A DNA stretch of 64,000 bases from contig CAIIXF020000002.1 of the NCBI GenBank assembly GCA_903813345.2, positions 21,216,455-21,280,454 on the forward strand, written 5' to 3'. Made by a program: the position numbers and the translations under genes. Below are positions 48,516 to 60,531 of the stretch, one piece after another. Position 1 is the stretch's first letter; the number at the start of each line of letters is the position of its first letter. The notes beneath the pieces were generated by a model. It was given only the letters and a program-made list of their open reading frames with translations, was not told the origin of the DNA and ran no database searches. The stretch is from Owenia fusiformis. Taxonomy: Eukaryota; Annelida; Polychaeta; Sabellida; Oweniidae.

Positions 48516-51500
48516 TGACTACATGTTGAACAGCCTATGCACATCTGTAGCCATTAAAAGACCTGTTCTAAAGGGTAAAATAGATAACTACAATGGAATC
48601 TTTGTCAATGTGGAACAGATAGCAGCTGATGTACCAGATGAAACCTTTGACAGTATTCTAAGAGGTAAGTGAACCACAAGCAAGATAAAAATGATTGATA
48701 ATTTAATGTGATATTACCTTATGACATATCAATGTTTGCAAATCGTGATTTTTTGTGAAAAAGTGACAGGTTTAAAATAAACTACAGTAAAATGTATTCA
48801 CATTGTTTCTGAGTTTTCTCATTTAACTGATCTTTAGTCTCCCTGGATCTTCACCACTTTATTGAATGATTAAAATTTTAGGGTCAGAGTTGGATGTTTT
48901 TAAATGGCAAGGTCACATTTATAGGTCAAAGAGACTGGAGAGGTCAAGTGTATTTTAACATTATCCGAAGCTTTTTAATATCTTTAGACTAGTGTCACAA
49001 TTTCCAGTTCCATCTTAAGCTAATTGTTACCTACCAGAAGTGATGACATATTGTTATAGTCTCAATTTTTTATGGATGGTGTTTGGAAGTTGGTGTTCGG
49101 CTTTCAGCATCCGGCGGTTGGCCGTTCTGTGATCGTCATCTATACCAAATGGCAGGTGGTGACATTTTTCATGTTAATGTCTTGTATAACTTAACAGCTG
49201 TTTGAGTTAATTACAGTTACTCTACTCTTACTCTATTTTACAATTACTAATTACAATAATGTTTCTAGAATAGTACCAGTTACAATTATTTTACCAGTTA
49301 CATTATTTTACCAGTTACAAATATTTTACCAGTTACAATTATGTTTTCTTTACAATTATGTTATAGTTATGTAACAAGTTTTTAATCCTCATTCAATATT
49401 TCTTTTAACATTTGTATAAATAACAATTTATCGCAGTCATGTAATTAAATTAGTGAAGTTACTTTTCTTTGAAGTTTTGAGTATAATACTAGTCACAGTA
49501 TCAAGTTCAACTGTTATTTGTTTAAGTTGTCCTTATTAATATTAATGGCTAACAGAAATTATTTAGTTCATGAATAACCTAATTAGTTTATGCTAATTAA
49601 ATGGAGAATCAGTCATAGATCAAATATACCTTATTTTAAATCTAAATTTTAGAATTTGTTGTCACGGACTCGGAATAGCAGATTCTCCCTTTAAATTGTT
49701 AAATTATTTTTAAAAGCTGATGTAATATGATAATATGATCTTTTATGAAAGGATTTAAGTTCATGAAAAGTAGGACACATTTTGGAGAATCAGGAATAAT
49801 CAAGCGCGAGCTAGAAGCAGAATGTTAAACATGGAGAAATGTGAGTTTTTAATCCATATTCGTCCTATTTTCTCCACATATTTTGAAGAATATATTTGAG
49901 GTTTTTGGTTTTTCATTCTTATTATAAGGGTATTTCTGTTCAAATGAAATGCTTAGCCATACATCAGTCACTCATCGCAACTTCCTTGCTACTAACTAAC
50001 TTGTGAGAAAAAATTGATGACTTGGTTCTTTGCTATTGAGAACTCAAATAATTTTATGTCTGTGCTTCTGTAGCCAAGATATACGTTGGACGATGTGTCT
50101 AAATATATTTTTATATTTTTATTTTTTTCTTCAACTGTCCAGAATAAAAGTTATTATTATCCCAACGAACGAAGTTCGGTAGGGATATAGTGAAGCCCCC
50201 CATCCATAAATTGTTCAACTATAGTGAGATTACAGAAAGTATCGACGAAGGCAACAATACAGGAGAATGCGATTGTAATACATCTGAATTTAAGGATGAA
50301 GACCATGGCCACATCATAACAGGAAATCTGAAGATTATACAAAATTCAAAATTGAGAAAGCTATTTAGTAAAGGTCCTGGCTATAGAGAAAAACGAAACA
50401 TTAACTTCAGGAAAGCCAAAGAAGAAATAAAGAAAGGAATAGATGAATATGCAATAAGTTGGACAAAAAATGAAAAAGTTTCAAAAGTATACTTAAATGA
50501 ATGGAAAAATACTGTAATGGAAAAGGTTAAACAAAAGATTGAGTTACTTCAAAATACCAAATTTAGACATATAAAAAATCCAAAGCAGACACTAAAGGAC
50601 CATAATGCTATGGAAGAACTCAATCAACTCAAGGAAAAATATGCCATTGTACCTATTGATAAGGCAGCAAATAATATTGGGTTTATGTGCAAACAATACT
50701 ACATAAAGAAGATTAAAGAGGAAATTGGAAGTGACACCTATCAAAGGATAGAAGATAAAGGAGAAGAAGATATAGTGGAGGAAATCAAAGAGACAATGAA
50801 AACAAAATTCAAGATTGAACCGGGAGAAGAACAAAATATTATACCAAGGATTCATCTTACAATTAAAATGCAAAACTGAAATGGGTGATAGATAAAGCCT
50901 TCAGAGGAGGAACTAACCAAAAGATAACAGTAGGTGGAGATGAAGCCAAATGGGGTGGAAAAGCAGTTAATAAAAAGGCATATACCAAAGGAGAGTGCAA
51001 TGATCTAGTGGATTTCATCGTGGATACAGCCTACTTTAAAGCAGGGAAATCAATTCTAAGACAGAAAATTGGAATACCGATGGGAATCGATCCGGCGCCA
51101 TATATGGCAAACCTATACTTATACAGTTATGAATTTCAAGCCATTGAGAAAATGTATAGGGAAGACTACTCCAAAGTACTAAAATATGCTAAAACTACAA
51201 GATTCATCGATGATTTATGTACTATAAACAACGACGGAGAAATGGAGACTGATATGAAGAACATCTATCCTGAAGAACTAGTGTTAAACAAGGAAAATGA
51301 GAAGGATACAGAAACAACTTTTCTGGACATACAAATGAAAATAGTAAATAAACAAATCACTACAAAACTATACAACAAAAGGGAAAACTTCAATTTCCAA
51401 ATAGTCTCATATCCTGATTTATCTGGAAATATTCCTAGAAACCAGTCTTATGGAATATTTATATCACAAATAATAAGGATTTCAAGAATCTGCAGTCAAC

Positions 51501-54500
51501 TGGAAGATGCAACAAACAGAGTTACCAGCCTGGGGCCCGTTTTTGTACCGTTCGTAGTAACGAACGTTCGTAAGTCCATTGTTTAATTTGCGAATTTCGC
51601 AAAGTTGCATTTTCGTAAGATTCGTAAAGTTACGAACGATTCGTAAATTTACGAAAATAGTGACGTCATGCCTGTTTTCGTTCGTAGATTTAATACCACC
51701 TCTGACCCTTTCGTAACTTTGCGAACGGCCTCTTATTTATTCATTTATATTATGATTTGTGACGTTTTGTCATTTTAAATCAGAGAACACAAAGGGCAAC
51801 ACCATTATCAACGTATTATCAACCTATTTCTATATCTATTTTAGTACTTTTCATGGAATCTTTATGTTTATAAAGTTCTTATTAATTCATATTTTCCTTT
51901 TGTCTTAACCATACCTTGTTTTTTTAATTTGTGACGTTTCGTCCAGCATGGTCGCTTGACTTTTTCGAACTGCTTGAAGTTGATACGGGAAAGTTGAAAA
52001 GTTGATATGGGAAATCAGCAGTCACTGATCATGTGCGTCAGATGAACCATGTAGTTGATTGGGATAACGTCAAGGTTATAGACAATGAAGGTCAGAGAAA
52101 TAAACGGTGGATAAAAGAGGCAATTTACATAAAGAAAGAAAAACAGTGTATGAATAGAGACTCAGGCAATCACGAATTATCAAGTTTGTGGAATAAAGTG
52201 CTAATTAACTCTCAAGATCAAGTATCAACTTCAAGCAGTTCGAAAAAGTCAAGCGACCATGCTGGACGAAACGTCACAAATTAAAAAAACAAGGTATGGT
52301 TAAGACAAAAGGAAAATATGAATTAATTTAGAAAGACTAACCAGATGAATTTATTTAGAACTAAAGTTCTTATTGTATGACTTAGGTTTTATTATTTTGA
52401 TCAACCCTGTTTGTTGTACTATCTGTCCTGACAACTGTGGAATATGACGTCAACCAATTCGTAAATCTTACTCTAAACAATTGGAAAGTTACGAATGACT
52501 TACGAAAGCGTACAAAATTGATCCATTCGCAACTTTACGAATTCGTAACTCATTCGTAACTTTTTAAATATTAATGAATTTACGAATTGCGAACGTTCGT
52601 TACTACGAACGGTACAAAAACGGACTCCTGGGAAATAAACTACAATGTCAAGGCTACAGGAGCAACATACTAAATTCGTATACTAAGAAAGCTATAACAA
52701 GAAATAAATGGATATGTACTAAATACAATATGCAGGAGAATATCATCACAAAGCACTGGAAAATTAACGAGAGAAGAGAACATTAACAAATGAATATGAA
52801 ACAGTATATTCTCCGCAAAGAGGGTAAACTAAGAGGACAAATCAACATAAGACCAACAGTAAGGGGAAGGGGAGAGTTTTCCGGCCGGATTAAAACGTTT
52901 AACCCACCTATGCGCAGTCTCAAGTCTGTGGACCCTGAAGAAAGATAACTAACATCGCAATCAAATCAAGACAAAGAAAGAAGAAAATAAATGAAGAAAC
53001 CAATGCAGCAAAAACAAATGACGTCCGTCAGTCCGTCCGTCCGGAAGATAACTCAAATACTAGTAGACGGATTTTCTTCATATTTAGCGGAAAGATGTGT
53101 ATTGGTGGATAGTTTTACGCAAAAAAAAATTTTTTTAAAGATGGCCGCTGCTTTAAAAATGACGGGACTTTTTCGCAAAAATCATAAATTTTTCATTCTA
53201 AACCAAAGTAATTAATATTATTGTTTGAAATTTTGGTAGTATATTCACAACATTTATCTATCTCACATATATTCCGTGTTTTTCATCCTGACCCCCAGGG
53301 GCCCTGTATGGGGGGTCAGGAAAACAGAGATTTTCGCTAATTTTTAGATCTTTCTGAAGTATAGCTTTATTATACTCAAATGAAAGGCAATTAAGAGTAG
53401 ATTGCAAATATTGTATCTTTTTCTGATTCGAGCCTCGTAAAATTCAAAATGGCCGTCTAATGTATGATTACGCAATAATTTTTCGATCCCTTCAAAGTAT
53501 GGCTATATTATACTCATATTGAAGGAATTTTGGAGTAGATCACAATTATGGTATTATTTTTCAGATTTGTACCTCAGAAAATTCAAAATGGCTGCTTTGC
53601 AGGAATTCGCAATTCTAAAATCTAATTTTTTCAATTTTAACCAAAATAATGAGTATAATTGATTGGAATTCAGTAATTGATATTTTGTTCGTTGGGATTT
53701 GCTACTCCACGGAGTTGCCGTTATCTAGTTAAATCTTTACAATGCCTTTCATGTTTTTTTAGTTGTTAATAACACCCTGAAAATCTGATTTTTATATATT
53801 TCCAGATTCTCTGGAAAGCTGGCAAGAAAAACAGCACACCTGCGTTTGGCTACAGGTTCCCATCATGCACAGCAAGTTTATTCCACTTGCCGCTAAAAGT
53901 GGATTTAAATTTCATCATGCTGAAAATTCTACTGCCATGTTATGTAAATGGCTGCAAAGCTCCCCCTCTCTAATACCAAGATTTGCAACACATCAAGTTG
54001 GTGTGGCAGGTAAATAGACCTTTCCAATACCCCGTGCCACCTTTTGGTATATAAAAGAAGCTATGATATATGATCTAGATCGATGATGTCATTGGTTGTA
54101 TTTTTTTCAAAATTAACCTCTCTAATAATTTTTTGATTAGAAAGCAGAATGTATATAACAGTTGTTGTAACACTAAATGTGCCATAGAAATTAGACGTTA
54201 GTTTAAAGAATTTAAACACACATGAATCTCAACAATTCAATCGTGCAAACTCCGTAGTTTGATTTTTCATCCCATTTGTTAATTTATTATATTATTTGTC
54301 ATCTAGGTTTTGTATGGAGAGAGGATACCAAAGAGATTCTAGTCATTCAAGACAAAAATAAGAGGGTAACTATTAATTGGAGACTTCTACAAAAGCTTAA
54401 GATATTATTGGGCCTTTTATCAAATGAAAATACTCCAATTTAAAAAAAACAGTACCCCTGTTCAAATCGCCTGAAACAGCAAGTGCAAGAAGTTATAGGA

Positions 54501-57500
54501 TACATTTTAATTATTCCATTTAAGTTATCATGAAGAACAAAAGTCAAATCTTGGTCCTCGTCATATTATTGTATAGGGTGTGTGAAAAAATGTCATACTT
54601 TTTTTCACAAGAACTTATTATGGATTTTAAATTATTTTTCTATGAATATATAAGCACAAGTGCCAAAAAGTGTAAGAACAAAATTTGTTATAAAGTAAAA
54701 AGTAGAAAAGAAAAAGACAAACCCAACATCAAGAATTATTGCAATCCCAAGAAACGTCTTTTCCCTAGTCTTGTATCAAGACTTGTGGACCCCCCTTATC
54801 TACTTCACCAATACATCCTGTGAGTATATGGCATGATAGGGTATATCTGATGAAACAAATTCAATGTTAGTGATGACTTTTAGAGCAGGCCCAGATTGAT
54901 ATCTCTCAGACACATATAATGAACTTTTTGAACACATGTTTCATTTCAACCAGTCATCAAAAAATTCTAAAAATTTTACACATCGTCAATTTAATGTACT
55001 CGTACTATATCTTTATATCCATGATTGCAAAAATGAATAACTTAAGCTTTACACTTTCAGCGGGTGTATTGGAAATTCCCTGGTGGATTAGCAGATTTGG
55101 GTGAGGACATAGGTAAGAATTTCTCCAATTATAACCCTGGCTAGTTTCGGAACTAAGATATCAAGTTAATACCTTGGCCACATTTGATCTATGATAGCGT
55201 GGCTTCCCAAAATTGAGAGAAATATGCAGTATGAAATATAGGGAGGATAAGCAGTACGATGTTGATTATCTATATATCGATTTTATGAAGCTATGGACAA
55301 TGAAGAGCAAATGTGACTGAGGCTTAATGCATCATCTAAATCATGCTTTCTATGGATTTAACAATTGTTTGAATTTAGCCCAAGATAACTTAACCTAATA
55401 CTGATTGGTGCATGTATCTCTTTTTCAGGAGAGACAGCAGTTAGGGAGACCTTTGAAGAAACTGGAATACAAACAGGTTTTTGATATTTTTATTTTGGGA
55501 ATATGTTTATCATACTTTTTGGGTGAGCTATTTTGCTTTTCATTGTGAGTTTTTCTGTCATGATTGATATGTAGCCTGTTTTTAATGTTAAAGAAGGTTT
55601 GTTTTGATGACTTTAAGAGTTATTTCAGAGATATTTTGAAAAAAACGTTGTCAGCTTTTCATTTCTCAAATATTCAAATTTTCCGCCATTTTTCTTTGAT
55701 ATTCATTTTAAAAAAAGAAAGTACTGTTCATCATTATTGTCAGTTTTTATCATTCTGACTGAAACGATACCTCTAACTGAAACATGCCTGAGACAGTGTG
55801 ACATCTATATAGCTCTTTGATATTAATTTTAAATTAAAGAAAGCACTGTTCATCATTTTTGTCAGTTTTTATCATTCTGACTGATACGATACCTCTAACT
55901 GAAACATGCCTGAGACAGTGTGACATCTATATAGCTCTTTGATATTAATTTTAAATTAAAGAAAGCACTGTTCATCATTTTTGTCAGTTTTTATCATTCT
56001 GACTGATACGATACCTCTAACTGAAACATGCCTGAGACAGTGTGACATCTATATAGCTCTTTGATATTAATTTTAAATTAAAGAAAGCACTGTTCATCAT
56101 TATTGTCAGTTTGTATCATTCTGACTGAAACGATACCTCTAACTGAAACATGCCTGAGACAGTGTGACATCTATATAGCTCTTTGATATTAATTTTAAAT
56201 AAAAGAAAGCACTGTTCATCATTATTGTCAGTTTTTATCATTCTGACTGATACGATACCTCTAACTGAAACATGCCTGAGACAGTGTGACATATAGCTCT
56301 TTGATATTAATTTTAAATAAAAGAAAGCACTGTTCATCATTTTTGTCAGCTTTTATCATTCTGACTGATGCGATACGTCTAACTGAAACATTATGCCTCA
56401 GACAGAGTGACATCTATATAGCTCTTTGATATTAATTTTAAATAAAAGAAAGCACTGTTCATCATTTTTGTCAGCTTTTATCATTCTGACTGATGCGATA
56501 CGTCTAACTGAAACATTATGCCTCAGACAGAGTGACATCTATATAGCTCTTTGATATTAATTTTTTTTAAATAAAAGAAAGCACTGTTCATCATTTTTGT
56601 CAGCTTTTATCATTATGACTGATATTATACCTCTAACTGAAACATGCCTGAGACAGTGTGACATCTATATAGCTCTTTGATATTAATTTTAAATAAAAGA
56701 AAGTATTGTTCATCATTATTGTCAGTTTTTATCATTCTGACTGACACGATACCTTTAACTGAAACATGCCTGAGACAGTGTGACATCTATATAGCTCTTT
56801 GATATTAATTTTAAATAAAAGAAAGCACTGTTCATCATTATTGTCAGTTTTTATCATTCTGAATGATATTATACCTCTAACTGAAACATGCCTGAGACAG
56901 TGTGACATCTCTAAAGCTCTTTGATATTAATTTTAAATAAAAGAAAGCACTGTTCATCATTATTGTCAGTTTTTATCATTCTGACTGATATTATACCTCT
57001 TACTGAAACATGCCTGAGACAGTGTGACATCTATATAGCTCTTTGATATTAATTTTAGATTAAAGAAAGCACCGTTCATCATTATTTCTACCCATTATTT
57101 TGTATTATTTCTGTTGTTTGAATGTAAATGCTCCATGGTACAATTTAGCCTATATGGTTTATAGCTGTAATAGGCTTTCACAATTAATTGTTGTCTCTTT
57201 ATTCCAGAATTCAAATCTCTGATGTCATTTCGTCAACAGCACAATCAACCAGGAGCATTTGGGCGTTCAGACTTCTACTTTATATGCCGACTTGCTCCAT
57301 CAACTTTCCATATACAGCCTTGTCATAATGAAGTATTACAATGTCGTTGGATGGCATTTGAAGACTTAGCAAATAATGACCAAATAACACCAATTACTAA
57401 ACAGTTCCTCAAAGTTGTGAAAAATGGTTTGGAACATGGATTCCATACTGTTGATATCAAAAATATTGAGCTTAAGTCCATTTATAAGGGTCTAAAGTAT

Positions 57501-57527
57501 AAGATGTACCACAGGCCTGTTTCATGA
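48454..57527 (+). CDS. NUDT6: Nudix hydrolase 6, complete
   Basis: Nudix-family hydrolase, orthologue of vertebrate NUDT6 (the FGF2 antisense gene product). Coding exons: 48454-48664, 53806-54009, 54307-54365, 55061-55112, 55429-55476, 57208-57527 (TGA). All junctions are GT/AG and phases agree; 297 residues, against about 316 in human. The N-terminus is basic and could be a mitochondrial presequence. The NUDT6-specific N-terminal domain is clear (VWLQVPIMHSKFIPLAAKSGF, then ATHQVGVAG). The Nudix box spans 167-189 with G167, E173, R181-E182, E185-E186 and G188-I189 in place; the hydrophobic position after RE is Thr183. The C-terminal part has FRQQHNQPGAFGRSDFYFI and ends KGLKYKMYHRPVS. An in-frame TAG directly before ATG 48454 fixes the start. 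A long intron (48665-53805) holds nested mobile elements and 55477-57207 holds a tandem array. It runs tail-to-tail toward the FGF gene. Confidence 0.96.
49020..49190. repeat. Inverted copy of the dispersed 'gtcaccacc' repeat, NUDT6 intron
   Basis: Runs from agaagtgatgacatattgtt to ggcaggtggtgacatttttc, matching the reverse complement of the copies at 21.7 and 24.3 kb. Just downstream (about 49255-49345) are short degenerate repeats of 'accagttacaatta'. Confidence 0.5.
51535..52626. mobile_element. 1.1-kb DNA transposon inserted in the reverse transcriptase frame
   Basis: Inverted ends of about 38 bp (cccgtttttgtaccgttcgt / acgaacggtacaaaaacgg). It is flanked by CCTGGG at 51529-51534 and 52627-52632, and removing it makes the host reading frame continuous. 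No transposase; the middle holds a second retroelement fragment. Confidence 0.75.
51881..52326 (+). pseudogene. Retroelement 3' fragment with inverted terminal duplication
   Basis: Two 105-bp arms (51881-51985 and 52222-52326) are near-perfect reverse complements. The frame 52033-52284 (MNHVVDWDNVKVIDNEG, then RWIKEAIYIKK, MNRDSG, LSSLWN) is the C-terminal tail typical of Penelope-like elements with a GIY-YIG nuclease, and its last ~20 codons lie in the right arm. The left arm is thus an inverted copy of the element's own 3' end, as seen with inverted terminal repeats in that class. Confidence 0.65.
55745..57090 (+). repeat. ~122-bp tandem array, about 11 copies, NUDT6 intron
   Basis: Copies share taactgaaacatgcctgaga, then gacatctatatagctctttg and aaagcactgttcatcattat. 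Copies are very similar, with small indels (an extra 'tta' in catgcct, a 4-bp loss near 56290, a T-run gain near 56560). The array ends about 118 bp before the last NUDT6 exon. Frames inside are artefacts. Confidence 0.9.
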
Positions 57528-57582
57528 GAGCTTCTCCTTCACTAAGTCAGGAAAGGCCACATTTGGTCTGTTTTATTTATTT

Positions 57583-57588
57583 AATAAA
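57583..57588 (+). terminator. NUDT6 poly(A) signal
   Basis: AATAAA lies 56 bp after the NUDT6 stop codon and is followed by GT-rich sequence. This makes a very short 3' UTR likely unless later sites are used. Confidence 0.6.
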
Positions 57589-57589
57589 A

Positions 57590-60290
57590 GATGATTGATG
57601 GATAGAGTATGTTGGACTTTGGTATTTGAAATTAAGCTGAATCAAATTGGAATTTGTAACATATCCCTCACCTCAAAGAAAAATATTTTTCTCATTTGAT
57701 TATTTAGAGAACTTCAATTTGGAGGCATAGATGCTATGCTATACATTTGCTTAAGTGATTTCACGTCATTTTATTCACAACAAGTCTGAAATGACCTTAT
57801 CTCAACTTAGGCCTACCACCTAACTTGTAGAATTAGACTCATCTTTAATAATAAACAAACTCAGGTTTTAACCTATAATTTTGTACATTTCATTTATTCT
57901 TTAGAAAAATAAATTCTATGATATGTTCCATTGTAGAGTTAAAAGCCTAAACATTAGTCTTCTCACCATAAATATTAGTGAAACTCCATACAAGGCTTAA
58001 ACTGTCATCTTGGTGCTTAATACTTTTCAGTTCATTCTCTTCAGGTGTAACTGTCACACTTATTGCCCATCATGACATGTTATTCATTGGACACTCCTAT
58101 TCCAATATATGTATAACCCTGTATGGACTTTCAGTTTCTAAACAACAGAACATCTTACACTGCCTAATGTCCATGGATTATTTGTTATGATGGCTTATAC
58201 TGTATTTTATTTAAGCTCATTAAATTGTTGGATCATATTAGCATAGTGAAGATTGAAATGAACACAATCATTTAGTTGAAAATATAGTGAATAAACTCCT
58301 TGGAACATGGATATCTTTAGTATTTCTTATTGTTCATGGCAAGACTCAAGATAATAAGCTCACTTTATTTCTAATATTGCCCATTTTTGTTTTTTCATCT
58401 TGCGACAAGTAATTGAGTCCATTTGAACCCACCCAGAAAGGATGTACATAAGATCACAACTAATTACAGTTAAACATGCAAATCAATCTGAACACCTCTC
58501 TTATCTGAATATCTCTCAATATGAACACGTTTCAATGCCACTTTTAGTCTACCATAGAAACCAACAGTTTTCATTGGTTTCAGTAGCATTCTGTTTGGAG
58601 AGGTTTAATGGTTACTATTTTAGTTTTGTTTTATGTACCTCCACAATTATATTTAATTGATATAATCTGGACTTGCCTTGCCACTTGTTATTACACATTG
58701 AAGAGGATTATCATCACTACAGTGACAGGTATATTGAGGAGAACCATCTGCAATGCTAACCTTATGTAAATGATAATTGTCACATTTATTACACAATCTA
58801 TTACTTATTACTGACAGACAAAGTTATTATACAGTTTTTGTCAAAACAATTAGAGCATGTTGGTAATTACATTTTAAAATCAATACATCTGTACCCCACA
58901 TTTGTCAAGTAAGACACATACACTTAGTTCAAATACAACTACATTGCCAGCCACCCTGGTGTCATGTTTTAATGAAGTAATCTTGCAAAGAAAATATCAT
59001 GGTAGTCATCCTTTTAGCACTTTCATAAGCAGCCCATATAAGGTGGATTTGTCTTATATATCTTCCATATTTGGATAAGAATCAGACCATTTTAAGCATT
59101 ATATCCATGAATTTAGAGACACTCCTCTTAGATAGTGCTGTCTCATTTATTAATATTCTCCACTTGTTAAATGAAAAAGTATGACCACCATAAAATCATA
59201 TTTCTCTTTTAAGAATTTGTTGGTATCAGGGTGGTTTTTGCAAAATATACACACTGTAAACCATCACAAAAAACTTCATACCAATCTTACTGTCAGCTTT
59301 ATTTCTGTCAATCCGATAGAGTATGAATTATTTTGCATATGATTCATATAATTCATTGTTTTTACTTTCTGATATTGATCTATATTTGATTTTGTATATA
59401 AATTACAAATATTTCATTATATTGCATTATAGTCTGTTATACAATAATGTACTTCACAAATATATCTATACGAGGAACAATGTAAATAAATGCTTGTTTA
59501 TAGTGTGCTTGGGTAGCCTTATGGAAGTAGTTCAGCATAAACATGTGAAATATTGTACTGCTGGTTTGTATATGTTGAAATACTTTCACAAGTCTGTGCT
59601 TGGAAGCTTGCTATGGCAAGTTGTACCCACTGCATAGGCACCCCATCAGACATGTCAGAGGGCTACAATGGTTAAGTGTACATGTACACCATGCATGAGT
59701 ACTGGTCATCATTTATATGTACTGGACATATTAGTACAATTTTAACACCTTTAATACAAATGGCAATTTGTTGTTTTAAATCAATATGGGGCATACCTTG
59801 TAAAGGAATGTGAATGTCATTCAGTGATACAATATACAATTTCATATATATGGACGTGAATAAATTAAGAAATATACACCATTGGTGTCAGAGCCAATCC
59901 TATTTGTCTAAAAGAACAAAACTATTATAAGAAATAGTATGAATGGTTTATTGTGTTTCTTGGGCAAGAACAGAGCAAAATAAGATTTTCTATTGTATAT
60001 ATTCCATAGTTAGATTCTGGGATTAAGGTGAGTTGAACTGAGAATGGCAAGAGAATGTGATAATCACTTATTATTCTTTAATATGTATAGTGGCTCTGAC
60101 ACCAAATGTACAATGTAATAAATATGCAATAAGTTAAATACATGTGTCTACTACTATGTATTATATATAAGTCTTGTAGGCACTCAATATAATTACTTTG
60201 GCATCAGTGTAGTGTCCCATGTGTTGTATATTCCATGATGCATCAGAGACCTTAAGTAGTGAAAGCAAAGCCAGTGTATATGTTTTTTCG
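57590..60290. other. NUDT6-FGF tail-to-tail spacer
   Basis: No coding exon recognised. Contains a 'gaacacctctcttatctgaa' dispersed-repeat piece at about 58485-58530. The remainder is AT-rich and may include long 3' UTR forms of either gene. Confidence 0.4.
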
Positions 60291-60297
60291 ACATGCA

Positions 60298-60385
60298 GTT
60301 TTATTGTGCCATCACAGACTGGCATCGTCAGACTGGCTTAAACACTGTCTGTCATTTCATGACTTTCCATGCATCATTTTTATTG
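60298..60385 (-). terminator. Candidate FGF poly(A) signals
   Basis: Two AATAAA hexamers on the minus strand (TTTATT near 60300 and 60379) lie 150-230 bp past the FGF stop. Either could end the transcript. With the NUDT6 signal at 57583 the two genes need not overlap, unlike the vertebrate pair. Confidence 0.3.
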
Positions 60386-60531
60386 TATTTTGGGATGTTG
60401 TAACTGTTTAACAGTTTCAGATCTGATTCGTTGTATATTATTTCATTTATATGAACGTTCTAAGAATTTTCAAATGTAATCCTGAAATTTCTAGAATGTT
60501 CTACTTTACTCTATATTACACGGGATTATTG

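Larger units (their letters stand above)
50190..52790 (+). pseudogene. Penelope-like reverse transcriptase relic, interrupted
   Basis: Frame 50190-50879 encodes the N-terminal region, with KYAIVPIDKAANNIGFMCKQ near its end. After a stop, frame 50885-51528 encodes the palm end: IGIPMGIDPAPYMANLYLYS, then RFIDDL (the catalytic Asp pair), TFLDIQMKI and YNKRENFNFQIVSYPDLSGN. Between the two the central region with the first catalytic Asp is missing, so the enzyme is dead. The frame is cut at 51528 by an inserted DNA element (51535-52626) and picks up again after it (to about 52785). I assign it to Penelope-like elements from the overall pattern; another retroelement class with similar RT is possible. 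Confidence 0.75.
50160..53735. repeat. Outer dispersed repeat split by a retroelement
   Basis: The left piece begins cccaacgaacgaagttcgg (50160) and the right piece (about 53010-53735) ends gttcgttgggatttgctact. The right piece holds a gtccgtccgtccgg run and 'aaattcaaaatggc' motifs. The inverted cccaacgaac / gttcgttggg ends suggest one old element later entered by the reverse-transcriptase element. Confidence 0.5.

Noticed and set aside
56116-56340. 74-codon minus-strand frame with an internal repeat
   Set aside because: Lies wholly within the 122-bp tandem array.
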